Shown: positions 20,645 to 31,734 of the stretch, piece by piece
Numbering within the stretch: the stretch's first letter is position 1
Layout of the letters: each line of letters begins with the position of its first letter
NCBI RefSeq assembly: GCF_027943255.1
Contig: NC_072895.1
Span: 20,682,001 to 20,746,000 of the forward strand
DNA length: 64,000 bases
Origin: Anastrepha obliqua
Taxonomy: Eukaryota; Arthropoda; Insecta; Diptera; Tephritidae
Reading direction: 5' to 3'
Translations under genes and position numbers: made by a program
The notes under the pieces: generated by a model
The model's input: only the letters and a program-made list of their open reading frames with translations
What the model was told of the DNA's origin: nothing
The model's database searches: none

Positions 20645-21312
20645 TATTTTTTATAAGAGCGTACAATTGCTGGCGTATGCCGATGATATTGACATCATCC
20701 GCCTTATCAACCGCGCTGTTAGTTCTGCCTTCTCCAAACTGGATAAAGAGGCAAAGCGAATGGGTTTGGTGGTGTACGAGGACAAAACGAAGTACCTCCT
20801 GTCATCAAACAAACAGTCGGCGCACTCGCGTATCGGCACCCACGTCACTGTTGACAGTTATAATTTTGAGGTTGTAAAAGACTTCGTGTATTTAGGAACC
20901 AGCATCAACACCGATAACAATGTCAGCCTTGAAATCCAACGTAGAATTTCTCTTGCCAACAAGTGCTACTTTGGACTAAGTAGGCAATTGAGTAGTAAAA
21001 TCCTCTCTCGACGAACAAAACTAACACTCTACAAGACTCTCATCATGCCCGTCCTAACGTATGGCGCAGAAGCTTGGACGATGACAACATCCGATGAAGC
21101 GACGCTTAGAGTGTTCGAGAGAAAGATTCTGCGTAAGATTGTTGGACCTTTGCACGTTGGCAACGGCGAGTATCGTAGACGATGGAACGATGAGCTGTAT
21201 GAGCTTTACGACGACATAGACATAGCGCAGCGAATAAAGATCCATCGGCTTCGTTGGCTGGGTCATGTCGTCCGAATGGATACAAACGCTCCGGCTTTGA
21301 AAGTATTCGAAG
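20645..21312 (+). pseudogene. RTE/CR1-like LINE reverse transcriptase C-terminal part
   Basis: The plus strand reads LLAYADDIDIIRLINRAV (the YADD catalytic box), AFSKLDKEAKRMGLVVYEDK, FVYLGTSINTDNN, TKLTLYKTLIMPVLTYGAEA and HRLRWLGHVVRMDTNAPA, in order and in one frame. These are the RT palm, thumb and C-terminal motifs of RTE/CR1-type elements common in insects. The 5' two thirds are missing and the frame runs into a GAA-rich tail (21307-21325). Copies of the same 3' region lie at 34.4-34.8, 50.5-50.7 and 56.7 kb. Confidence 0.9.
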
Positions 21313-21777
21313 AAGAAGAAGAAGGCATTTTTAAGTCAACCATAAAAAACAAAAAACAAAAAAAAAAAAAAGTTTGGTCTATTTCTTTGTGTTTGGCAGT
21401 CGTTTGAATCGAGAAAGTCGAGTAATTTTTCTTCTCCATCGTGTCCACGAACCAGCTCACGCTTTAGCAGTTGTGCTCACAAAATTTACGGAAATACGGT
21501 TCCAACTCGTTTTATATCCCCCGTTTGCTCTATAGTTGGCTCGCTCAGATCCCTTGGGCTACTATTTATGCTCCAATTTGAAGAAAATGGCTGGCAGGAA
21601 AAATATTTTATGAGTGTAGAAATGAATGGTTAATTTTTAGACTTGGCCCAATCCTATTATTCGGCAGGGCTCAACAAACTACAGCAGCATTGGACGAGGT
21701 GTATACTCCGAAAAGGAGACTATATATGTCGAAAAATAAAGAGCATGGAAAGACCTTTCAAACGGCTCTTGTATGTA

Positions 21778-23063
21778 ACGGGTGATCAATTAAGAGGAGT
21801 TCTTTTCATTTGCGTTTTTTTTACAGATCGCGCGCGAGTTGTGGCAAACTGTCATCGTGGATTTGTTGAACAGCGTTTGGCATTTCATCATGGAAAGACT
21901 CACACCGCAACAACGTCTACAAATTGTTCAACTGTATTATGAAAATCAGCGTTCTGTGACAAATGTTTTTCGTGCGCTTAGACCGCATTATGGTCAACAT
22001 AATCGGCCTGTCTTAAACACTATTCGACATACCATCAACAAATTTGAATCCGAATATTCATTGGTGGATAATTCTCGACCGAATAGACCACGTCCAGCAA
22101 GAAGCATTGAGAATATAGCGGCAGTAGCAGAGAGTGTACGTGAAAACCGCGATGAATCGATTCGGCACCGTTCTCAGCAACTTGGACTGTCGTATGGAAC
22201 AACTTGGTCAATTTTACGGAAGGATCTTCATTTAAAAGCATACAAAATACAGCTCGTACAAGAACTAAAGCCAAATGACCTTCCTGCACGTCTCCGTTTT
22301 GCTGATTGGGCTCTTGAAAAGATTGAAGAAAATCCGCTGTTTTCGAGCAAAATTTTGTTCAGCGATGAGGCGCATTTCTGGCTCAATGGTTACGTCAATA
22401 AGCAAAATTGCCGTATTTGGGATGAAGAGCAACCAGAACAGGTTCAAGAGCTACCTTTACACCCAGAGAAAACAACGGTCTGGTGGAATCATCGGTCCAT
22501 ATTTTTTCAAAAATGATGATGGCCGCAACGTAACTGTGAATGGTGCTCGCTACCGTACCATGATATCGGACTTTTTGCTACCTGAAATTGAATCTAATGA
22601 TCTCTACGACATTTGGTTTCAACAAGACGGAGCCACTTGCCATACAGCTCGTGAAACAATGACTTTATTGAGAAGTCATTTCGGAGAGCAGCTGATTTCA
22701 CGTTTAGGACCTGTGAGTTGGCCACCAAGATCTTGTGATATACACCTTTGGACTTTTTTCTTTGGGGATTCGTGAAGTCCAAGGTCTATGCTGATAAACC
22801 AGCTACGATTGAAGCTCTGGAAGCCAACATTACGCGTGTTATTCACGACATACCAGTCGAAATGCTCGAACGAGTGATTGAAAATTGGACCTTCAGAATG
22901 GACCACCTTAAGCGTAGTTGCGGCCAACATTTGAATGAAGTCATATTCAAAAAGTAAATGTCAAAGAATGTCCTTTCAAATGATAAATAAAGGTTTTGAA
23001 CATAATTTACATTTTTCTTTTTTTTTAACTATTGAAAAAAGCACCTCATGATTGATCACCCGT
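21778..23063 (+). mobile_element. DD41D transposon, near full length
   Basis: Terminal repeats ACGGGTGATCAATTAAGAGG (21778) and its inverted partner ending TGATTGATCACCCGT (23063) are flanked by TA on both sides (21776-21777, 23064-23065). The length is 1286 bp, a normal full size for this group. It sits in the 11.6-kb intron of the MBF2-like gene, on the strand opposite to the gene. Confidence 0.93.
21890..22957 (+). pseudogene. DD41D transposase, two frame breaks
   Basis: ATG at 21890 starts MERLTPQQRLQIVQLYYEN (HTH region); the second HTH and linker follow (SYGTTWSILRKDLHLKAYK), then FSDEAHFWLNGYVNKQN. A 17-base loss near 22485, relative to the 17.2-kb copy, breaks the frame just after KTTVW. 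The next frame carries GIIGPYFFKND and WFQQDGATCHTARE; one missing base near 22744 breaks PPRSCDI from PLDFFLWGFV. The C-terminus reads RSCGQHLNEVIFKK and stops at 22957. All three catalytic Asp codons survive, so this is the best-preserved member of its group here. Confidence 0.92.
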
Positions 23064-23344
23064 TACTACTCAAGTGCGAATATTTGTAGCAAAAGCAGGT
23101 AAAGGTTTGGATAGATATTTCAACTTTTGCGCAAAAATTTTGCATTTAATAAAATTAGTATTTTAAATGCTTGCGAAACATTTCCGAATTTCAATTTTTA
23201 CGGTCATGACAGTATGACAGTGATGTGACTTTAAAAAATGGCAGCGTTCTTTTACTTAAAATGAGAGTTGTCAATTTGGTAAATTTGAAGCGAGATGCAG
23301 CAGCAATTTTGATACGAAGAAAATGTTGTAGATAGCAGCGATAT

Positions 23345-23632
23345 TCGAATATTATAATTAGCTGGGTGTTTTGCCAAGCTCCTCCTCCTATTTGTGGTGT
23401 GCCTCTTGATGTTATTCCACAAATGGAGGGGCCTACAGCCTTATGCCGACTCCGAATGGTCAATGGTTTTTTATGAGAAACTCTTTCATGGCAGAAATAC
23501 ACTCGGAGGTTTGTCATTGCCTGACGAGGAGCGATCGCTATTAGCAAAATCTTAGCTCTCATTTGGTATTTCAGGCACGAAGAATAGTAGTCACGCACCA
23601 ACCCATTCGGCTATGGCGGCAGCAACCAAACA
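23345..23632 (-). repeat. tRNA-derived SINE-like repeat
   Basis: On the minus strand the head at 23632-23590 reads GCCATAGCCGAATGGGTTGG followed by TGCGTGACTA, a tRNA A-box-like start. The body continues through AAACCTCCGAGTGTATTTCT and GACGCAC-type text down to GAGGAGCTTGGC at about 23370. The body is shared with 39.66-39.86 kb. The B-box region between 23575 and 23595 is decayed. Confidence 0.6.
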
Positions 23633-23739
23633 AAATTAACGGAAAGAAATTCAATTCGATTAAATCGTTTTCTTAAAAAAAAATTACTCGTTTAAAGCCA
23701 TTCATTTCATTGTTCGATTATTATTATTCAAAACGCCTC

Positions 23740-23960
23740 CACAGCAGTTCTGCAGGTTAGGCATCCTAGTAGACTACCCTTGAATAACATCTTCTCATAA
23801 ATTTGGCTCAACTTCCTTAAGGATGCGTATTTTATTGACCTTCAGAGCGGCAATCGCTTGTGGTTTGCTTGCATAGATCAGAGCTTCCACGTAACCCCAC
23901 GGAAAAGAGCCTGGCGACATTAAATCACACGATCTCGGTATGTCTTAAATGGCACATTCA
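23740..23960 (-). pseudogene. DD41D transposase, degenerate C-terminal scrap
   Basis: The minus strand at about 23940-23800 reads PRSCDLMSPGSFPWGYVE then ALIYASKPQAIAALKVN, matching the third-Asp block and C-terminus of DD41D proteins. The catalytic Asp of the PLD motif has become Gly (SPGSF). No terminal repeats were found. Confidence 0.6.
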
Positions 23961-23969
23961 GTGGCAAAG

Positions 23970-25240
23970 CGATTTCAGCCATACTCGGCAGTCGTATGTT
24001 TTTCCTTCTCACGCAAACTGACTGCAATTAGAAACTCCAAGTGCAGCCAAGTTTTTCTGTATTTCAACACAGAAAACGGCTCGCGCTTTGTATTTTACCA
24101 CTACCAGAATTTAATTGAAGTTTTATTTCATAGTAACAGGTAAAAAGGTATTGTGTTAAAAGGACCACAAAGGATCAAAGGTTCCTTGTGGTGGTTTCTC
24201 TGGAGGCGTTTTCCACGCAAGACTTTTGTAAATGCGAGATTAATGCGCTGTTAGAGATGGCGAACCTTAAATTTTTGTACGATTCATGCTTCGATCGCAT
24301 TTAAGCAAAATGAAAAATTGTTTGCTTTAATGAAATAAAACAAGAATAGATTAAAAAAGAAGCGGTGAAACAAACTCTACTGTATGTTATGTCTCAGCTG
24401 CTGGTCTTATTCGGGGCTGGTCTCAGTGGGGCCAAAGATAATTCAAGAGAGTAACAAAAGTCAATGTAAAAACAATAATCAAGCCAAGGCGAGTCTATGC
24501 AAGTTAATATTGATTCTACAAATACAACAATTGGGTTAAGCTTAAATTTAAGCTGAAGGAAGGAGTGAGAAAGAAAATACAATTGCCTTCACCTGGCAAT
24601 TAGGCAATTAGGCACCAAACAGCTGATTAAACAACAAAATATTCCAAGGCGAATTGAATTATTCCATCATTCTTGAATTTTTCTATACATAGATTCGCCT
24701 TGAATCAAACCCACTGCGCTAAGAGTGGCTATAATCGGATATGCGAGTAGGCAAGACGGAACGCCTGAGGTAATGAGATGAGCGAGGGATGCAGCCGAAG
24801 AAAAACTAGTTAGTGACACTAAAGAAAATGTGAATGAAATGACGAACATTCACTTGAATGCAATTAAGCGACTGTAAAGTCGTAAGATATGACTCTAATC
24901 TCTAATCATTCTGGAGATATGCTTTTCTATATCAATCCCGAATGGAATGTGAATGTAACAAATACTATAAAATCGGTGTGGAAAAAATTATATGGTGACT
25001 TGTTATAAAGATCAAACAGAAGAATGCAACTTTAACGGTAGCGGCGGTCTAAAGAGCTCCAGCTAAACGGAAATCTCCTTTGAATATATTTTATGAACAT
25101 TTTAAAGAGAGAATGGACGCATTGAAAATGGAGCGATTCCATATCAAGTGATCCAAGTTAATTGCACATTGCCGTTAACTCTTCTGAAAATTGGTTTATT
25201 TGTAGACTCAAGCCCTCATAAGCAATAAATTGGAAAAATT
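23970..25240. other. No gene seen; intron of the MBF2-like gene
   Basis: Unremarkable intronic DNA. Short frames (24.39-24.58 and 24.67-24.85 kb) have no splice sites or recognised domain. Confidence 0.4.
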
Positions 25241-25249
25241 AAAAAAAAA

Positions 25250-27400
25250 TATATATATTATAAGATTTATTCGATGCTGAAAATTGGGGTATTGAGCTTT
25301 TTAAAGAGATATAACTTGGTTTCTTTCTAACATTTTATAATTTTTTTAGAATATAGTTTGTTTAAAAAATAAACAATTTTTTTTGGAAAAATTTAATTTT
25401 CGCAAAAAGCTTTTTAAGATTTATTCAAAGCTGAAAATTTGGGTATAGAGTCTTTTAAAGTAAAATAGTTTGGTTTCTTTCTAATATTTTTATCATTTTT
25501 TTAGAATTTAACAAAATTTTTTTTGGAAAAATTTAATTTTCGGAAAAAGTTTTTTAAGATGTATTCAATGCTGAAAATTTTGGTATAGGGTTTTTTAAAG
25601 TGAAATAACTTGGTTTCTTTCTAACATTTTTATAATTTTTTTTAGGATATAAACAAATTTTTTTTTTTTTGCAAAAATTTAATTTTCGGAAAAAGTTGTT
25701 TAAGATTTATTCAATGCTGAAAATTTTAGTATAGAGTTTTTTAAAGTGAAATAACTTGGCTTTTTTCTAACATTTTTATAATTTTTTTTGAATATAAACA
25801 AATTTTTTTTTGGAAAAATTTTGGTATAAAGTTTTTTAAAATGAAATAACTTGGTTTTCTTCTAACATTTAAAAAAATTTTTTTTTTTGAGCATAAACAA
25901 TTTTTTTTTGGAAAAATTTAATTTTCGGAAAAAGTTTTTTAAGATATATTCAATGCAGAAAATTTTGGTATAGGGTTTTTTTAAAGGGAAATAACTTGGT
26001 TTCTTTCTAACATTTTTATAATTTTTTTTAGAATATAAACAAATTTTTTTTTTTGCAAAAATTTAATTTTCGGAAAAAGTGTTTTAAGACTGAATGGTGA
26101 AAATTGAAGAATAAAGTTTTTTCAATTGAAATAACTGGGTATCTTTCTAACATTTTTATAATTTTTTAGAATATGAAAAAATATTTATTTTTTTTTTTTT
26201 TGGAAAAATTTTGGTATAGGGTTTGTAAAGTGAAATAACATGGTTTCTTTCTAACATTTTTATAATTTTTTTTAGGATATAAACAATTTTTTTTTTTTGC
26301 AAAAATTTAATTTTAGGAAAAAGTTTTTTAAGACTGAATGGTGAAAATTGAGGTATAAAGTTTTTTCAATTGAAATAGCTTGGTTTTCTTCTAACATTTT
26401 TATAATTTTTTAGAATATAAACAAATTTTTCTTTGGAAAAATTTTGGAATAGATTTTTTTAAAGTGAAATAACTTGGTTTCTTTCTAACATTTTTATAAT
26501 TTTTTTAGAATTTTTTTTTTTGGAAAAATTTAATTTTCGGAAAAAGTTGTTTAAGATTTATTCAATGCTGAAAATTTTGATATAGAGTTTTTTCAATTGA
26601 AATAACTTGGTTTTCTTCTAACATTTTTATAATTTTTTAGAATATAAACAAATTTTTTTTTGGAAAAATTTTGTTATAAAGTTTTTTGAAGTGAAATAAC
26701 TTGGTTTTCTTCTAACATTTTTATAATTATTTTAGAATATAAAAAAAATATTTTTTTTTTGGAAAAATTTTTGTATAGAGTTTTTTAAAGTAAAATAACT
26801 TGGTTTTCTATTAACATTTTTATAATTTGGTTGGAGTATAAACCATTTTTTTTGGAAAAATTTAATTTTCGGAAAAAGTTGTTTAAGATTTATTCAATGC
26901 TGAAAATTTTGGTTTAGAGTTTTTAAAGTGAAATAACTTTTTTTTAACATTTTTATAATTTTTTTAGAATATAAGCAAATTTTTTATTTTTAAGTTTTGG
27001 TATAAAGTTTTTTAAAATTAAATAACTTGGTTTTCTTCTAACACTTTTATAATTTTTTTAGAATATAAATAAAAATTTTTTTTTTTCAAAAATTTAATTT
27101 TCGGAATAAGTTTTTTCAGATTTATTCAAGGCTGAAAATTTGGGTATAGAGTTTTTTAAAGTGAATTAACTTGGTTTCTTTCTTGCATTTTTATAATTTT
27201 TTTAGAATATAAAAAAAAATTTTTTTTTGGAAAAATTTTGGCATAGAGTTTTTTAAAGTGGAATTACATGGGTTCTTTCTAACATTTTTATAATTTTTTT
27301 AGGATTTTTTTTTTACATTTAATAGAGTTTTTTAAAGTGAAGTATCTTCGTTTTTCTTACATTTGCATAACTGTTTTTTAGGAAAACGTATAATATAAAA
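25250..27400. repeat. A/T-rich imperfect tandem array, ~95-150-bp units
   Basis: About 17 units each contain AAATAACTTGGTTTCTTTC, TAACATTTTTATAATTTTTT, ATATAAACAAA plus a T-run, TTAATTTTCGGAAAAAG and GAAAATTTTGGTATAGAG. The CTAACATTTTTATAA core recurs from about 25330 to 27280 at spacings of roughly 95-150 bp. Units vary by loss of submodules. It lies in the MBF2-like intron just 3' of exon 1. Confidence 0.9.
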
Positions 27401-27827
27401 AAATGTATTTTTGCTCAAAACTATTCGAAAAAGGATTTATTATGTCGTTTTAGAGATTTTTTCTTATTTTTGATTAAAAGTTGAAACTATGCTCAGAAAT
27501 CTCTGAAATTTTCATAATGGAAAATTATTAAAAAAAAATTCCATAGAATTTAATGTATGATTTTCTTTTAATTTAACCTCAGTTTTTTTCTCAGCGAAAA
27601 ATAACTGTCAAAACTTTTTCCCAAAAAAAGTTGGAAATCCGAGCACCGGTTGTTATAAGTCTATGCAAATAATAATGACTAGGAGCCTAAAATTACTTAT
27701 CTGCAATTCATAGACATACATTTCCGCTTATGTACTCCTATGTTTATAATATTTTTGCTTTTGATATAGAACTTTTTAGAATTAAATTACACATTTGTGC
27801 ATACAAGCGACGTTCCCATTCACTTAC

Positions 27828-28028
27828 CTTTTCTGGAAATGTTATATCAATCGTTCGATTTTCATCAGTTAGTAGAATTTCTTCGTCATAGATTGGCGAA
27901 GCATACTTGGATAATTGGCCCCAAGTGTACGAAGCCGCCTCAGATAACAACGGTCGGGCTATTAGTATACAGCCCAAAAGCAAGCGCGACACCAACTTTT
28001 CGGTGAATTTCAAATGGATCTTTAACAT
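27828..28028 (-). CDS. MBF2/salivary-peptide-like protein, exon 1
   Basis: ATG at 28028 opens 67 codons. Residues 8-31 form a plausible signal peptide: basic residues, then VSRLLLGCILIARPLLSE with a small-residue region (EAAS) for cleavage. The mature start SYTWGQLSKYASPIYDEE and the strand-like RTIDITFPEK resemble the first half of MBF2-family proteins. The exon ends AAG at 27828, followed by GTAAGTG, a near-perfect 5' splice site in phase 0. The only downstream minus-strand exon that fits in phase and family is 16224-15883, giving an 11.6-kb intron. The protein is predicted secreted; MBF2-like proteins are small secreted insect proteins often found in saliva or haemolymph. Confidence 0.75.
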
Positions 28029-28039
28029 TATCGTAACGC

Positions 28040-29700
28040 GAAAGCTACACCACTGGCCAAAAGAAAATATCGCTTAGAACTACTGTCAGCACGTACCTTT
28101 TGCCACCTTTGCCGTCAAAACCAACAATAAATGGAGTGCGTGTTTAGGTCGATATATGTATGCGCATGTAAGTAAATACAGTTGGAGACAAAATTAAACA
28201 AACATTGAATTTGAATACCAACGAGCGAGGTAGCTGAGTGTGCAAATAAACAAAAAATTGTTTTGAACATCAAAACGATAAGAAAAGTATGGACGGCCAC
28301 CCGGCGGACAAGCAATGGCAAAACTTCGAGTGTTCACGAAGAAGCTCTTTCATTGAAAGCAATTTTTTTAAAGTGAAACTGCTTAAGCATCGATTGACGA
28401 GCGAGAATGGAGAGTAAAATTACTAGGCCATGCAACGTTTTGGGCATTTTCGTTCCGCGCGAGAGAAAAAAGATAGAACGTAGAGGAAAAGGAGAGAGAG
28501 AGAGAGAGCTATACCTTATATATATCTTAGATACACTTTAGGCTATTTTTCCTGAGTTCTTCTTTGTGGTTGCTAATTTCTAATGAGAAATAATTTTATT
28601 CAGGTAGGATACATAAATGTAGCTTTTCAGTTTGTATTGTTCAAGCGGAAATCGCCATATAGAATTAACAAAACTTCTTCGATTCCTTCAAACACGCCTT
28701 CTTTGTAAAAAGCCAGGCTGCGTTTACGACTCTTAATTCAGTAATGCCTAACTCGAAATCTATTCAAGAATGTCGAAGAGCTCTTCAACCTCTTCAATCT
28801 CTGTGTGAAACAGAGGGAAAATAACCAAACAGGTGGAAATGGAAAAAGTGGGGCTCCGACTCCATGCACTGCCCCCTCACTTGTTTTGAGAGAAATATTA
28901 CGAATTTTCCAATGAAATTCACAAGAGATGTTGATTTCGTGCTTATTTTGTTAAAACTAGCACCAACACTATTCAGTTAATAATAGTTTTTAAGTTATTT
29001 GTTGATAAAATTTGTATTTTACCTTCACCAAATTTTGATACAAGAAGTGCACTTATCACATTTATTTTAATAAATATTCAAACTACATTAACATACACAC
29101 ACGTTTTTAAATCTTTTTATTGATATACCTTTACCATAAATTAACAATTTAAATTGCATTTATAACTAGCAAACACTTGACGCACCAGCTAAATTAGCAA
29201 TAACTGAAAAGCGTGGCTGAATGGAGTGCTGCCAGAAGCAAAAACATAAAAAAAAATAGAATGCGATTGAAAACGAAGCAACATAAGAACATAATTTCCA
29301 CACACTCTTTTTTGTTAGAATAATGAGGGAATGGGGGTTTATAACCTCTAAGGTGTATAAATATATATAAATACAATATCGATATGGTTTTCGAAATAAT
29401 ATAGTGAAAATTTGGAATTAAAAATCGCGCGATTTTTTATTCAAAATTTTCTATATATATATATGAATAGACGTATATAATATAGAAATAATTTGTAAAA
29501 TTTTTTATTTTTATTCATTTATTATCTTCTAAAATTGTTTATTTATACGATGTCTGGCAGCACTTCGGCTTGTTGTAAAAACCAAAATAGGAGAATTCTT
29601 GGTCAATTTTACAAATTTTGAAATCAAATAACTTAAAAACTATAAGCCGCCAACAAGTGAGGTTTTCACTTTTAGAAAGTAGAATACCCCCTCTACTAAC
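28040..29700. other. No gene seen; space between divergent host genes
   Basis: Contains the promoter side of the minus-strand gene, a (GA)n run at 28491-28510 and A/T-rich DNA. The missing first exon of the plus-strand gene might lie here, but I could not identify an ATG-signal-peptide-GT exon with confidence. Confidence 0.35.
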
Positions 29701-29703
29701 CCA

Positions 29704-29724
29704 CCCCGCCCCCCCCCCCCCCCT
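29704..29724. repeat. C-rich homopolymer tract
   Basis: A run of C broken by one G (about 20 bases), unusual in this A/T-rich region; a likely polymorphic site. Confidence 0.9.
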
Positions 29725-29771
29725 TATACCCCTTTTTTGAAAAGATACGGGGCAGGTGATGGGTATTTTCC

Positions 29772-30010
29772 CGACATTATCCGTTAGGTGTCCATGCGGG
29801 AGACTTGGGATTGCTTCAAGTGCTTTATTTGTCGAGCAAAGATCGTTGGATATCTGAACTCTGATTTTTTTGCTACATCTGGGGATATTGCGGACTTAAA
29901 TATCACACACTCTGAAATATAGCCACTGTTGGTCAACATCCTCTTATGGACAAAGAAAGGACTTGAAGCAATCCCAAGTCTCCCGCATGGACACCTAACG
30001 AATAATGTCC
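29772..30010. repeat. ~50-bp inverted repeat with 139-bp spacer
   Basis: Arms at 29772-29821 and 29961-30010 are complementary with about one internal mismatch (GACTTGGGATTGCTTCAAGT facing ACTTGAAGCAATCCCAAGTC). Both arms are copies of the same LINE 3' segment in opposite orientation. Confidence 0.9.
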
Positions 30011-30400
30011 GGTAAGGATACTTAACAAATTCGAGAGCTGCGGCTATATTAGCTTTAGAAATTCCCCCTATCTAGCCGTGGCTACAAAACTCTCGCGACT
30101 TTTGCGCGTTAGCCCAACGCCGCTTGATGAGTTGACATGAGGGCCATCTTTGCAGGAGTAGATCACAGGTTCTCAAAGGAACTCCAATTCTCTCCTTTTG
30201 CATTGAAACCATCTCCAGGATCCCCTGTCGAGCCAGCTCATCAGCCCAGCAGTTTTTCTCTGTGCCGCTGTGACGGGACACATACTTGTATATGAGCCTA
30301 ATAACGAAGTACTCGGATGCAATGACTTCTCTGACAATTCACGACTAATTCCGAACAACAAACCCACAACCCCAATTACCGCTTGGCTGTCTGCCGCTAG
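29940..30400 (-). pseudogene. LINE RNase H C-terminal fragment
   Basis: The minus strand at about 30290-30215 reads SRHSGTEKNCWADELARQG, the last RNase H block (H-x-G-x-x-x-N-x-x-A-D-E-L-A), then PLRTCDLLLQRW and KRRWANAQKSREF. Upstream in another frame VGLLFGISRELSEKSL is the preceding RNase H helix. The catalytic His and Asp remain, but frames are broken. Confidence 0.75.
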
Positions 30401-30409
30401 CCTGCATAG

Positions 30410-31190
30410 AAAGGCTTATTGGATTAGGCAAAGGGACGGAAGGGTTAAAAACATGCAAGAAAGGAATTGGAAAAATTGGTGACGACCGTGGGATTTCTCT
30501 TTAAGAGCAGCCTGTCTTGCCGTCTAAGCTAACTTAATCTAAACTTCTTCAATTTGCAGAAAAAAAATCAAAAGTGATTGGCAACTTTTCATATTGAGGG
30601 AAGAGTTTACTCTTAATTGTTCGAGGTCATGCGATATTTCTTACAATTGAGGTGTCAAACTACAGTTTTTTTTTCTCAAAAATCACCTTATAAAATTACG
30701 CATTAAAACTTTATCTTCTCAATAGTTCTACATTTCCACTAATAGCAGGCAAGAATGTTTAAAAAAAAAAATTTTTTTTCTTCTTCTGTATTCCAATAAA
30801 TAATAATTTCTTAAGATTATTTAATTTGTTTTTAGTTCTCTCGTAAGGTTAAGTGCTTTTGGTCCCCCTAATTATAAGTAAAAATATTAAAATTTTAATG
30901 TCTTATAAAAAGCCCCATTTTTTGTGTGTGCACCTGTATTCGCAGATATGAACAAGTGTGTGATGATAACAAATTTGATAAATCGAATGTCAAAAAATAT
31001 ATGCATTCACTCCAACGACTTTTATCTTCACAGATATAAAAATACATGGCCACATATGTATACATACATACGTACATAATAATACATACAATTTTTTTTG
31101 GGCCAATTCAGAAGTGTTCGTGCTGTGACAACATTCAAATTTGTTTTTGATGTTTTACTAATATTTATTTTATACTTCCTCGTTTTTTGT
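30410..31190. other. No gene seen upstream of exon A
   Basis: A/T-rich intronic or intergenic DNA with a TACATA microsatellite at about 31055-31090. The reading frame of exon A stays open upstream to a TTG at 31098 but contains no ATG, so it gives no start. Confidence 0.4.
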
Positions 31191-31196
31191 TTGCAG

Positions 31197-31365
31197 CTCC
31201 TCACTTTCAGAGATGGTAAATTTGGCGTCAATTTTGGTGGATATCATGCAGAGGCTGGTCTAGGCGGGCTGCTTACTGGAGATGCGGCACATGGAGGTCT
31301 CAGCGCTTCGGCGGGTACACCTTTCGGTCAAAGAGCTAGTGCTGGCTTAGGAGGCAGCGTTAACG
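31197..31365 (+). CDS. Gly/Ala-rich secreted-type protein, exon A
   Basis: A pyrimidine tract and TTGCAG end at 31196. The exon reads FRDGKFGVNFGGYHAEAG, LGGLLTGDAAHGG, LSASAGTPFGQRASAGLGG, SVN and ends one base into a codon before GTAAAA. An alternative acceptor (CACTTTCAG at 31210) is possible. The Gly/Ala/Ser-rich, aromatic-spaced text is typical of insect cuticular or other extracellular low-complexity proteins. The phase-1 end fits the phase of exon B and makes a Gly codon (G|GC). The start codon and any signal peptide lie upstream, unseen. I do not recognise the gene. Confidence 0.75.
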
Positions 31366-31734
31366 GTAAAAAACAAAGCCTTTAATATAAACGCCTTTTT
31401 CGTTATAAAAATTTTTAATACAGCAAAAGTGGATGATAAGATAAAAATTCATAGAAATCAGCCAAATATCTCTACATACATTCATATTTCTTCGAAAGAG
31501 CATCACTCAAAAACTACGGCGCCGATTTTAATATTTTTTGCACCTTTAGAAAGTCTATGGGTCGTAGATAGTTTGAGTATAACAGTCATGTTAGTAAGAA
31601 GTTGCCACTTGTGTGTGTTTTAGAAAAAATAATTAATTTAGACGTGATTATGGCAGCATGTATAGCAAGCAAATATTAAAAAAACAAAACAAATTTATTT
31701 TTATAACAACACAAATATATGCATATTTTTTTGC

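Noticed and set aside
31098..31196. In-frame hydrophobic extension of exon A that looks like a signal peptide
   Set aside because: It begins at TTG, has no ATG, and is the pyrimidine-rich intron end before the CAG acceptor.
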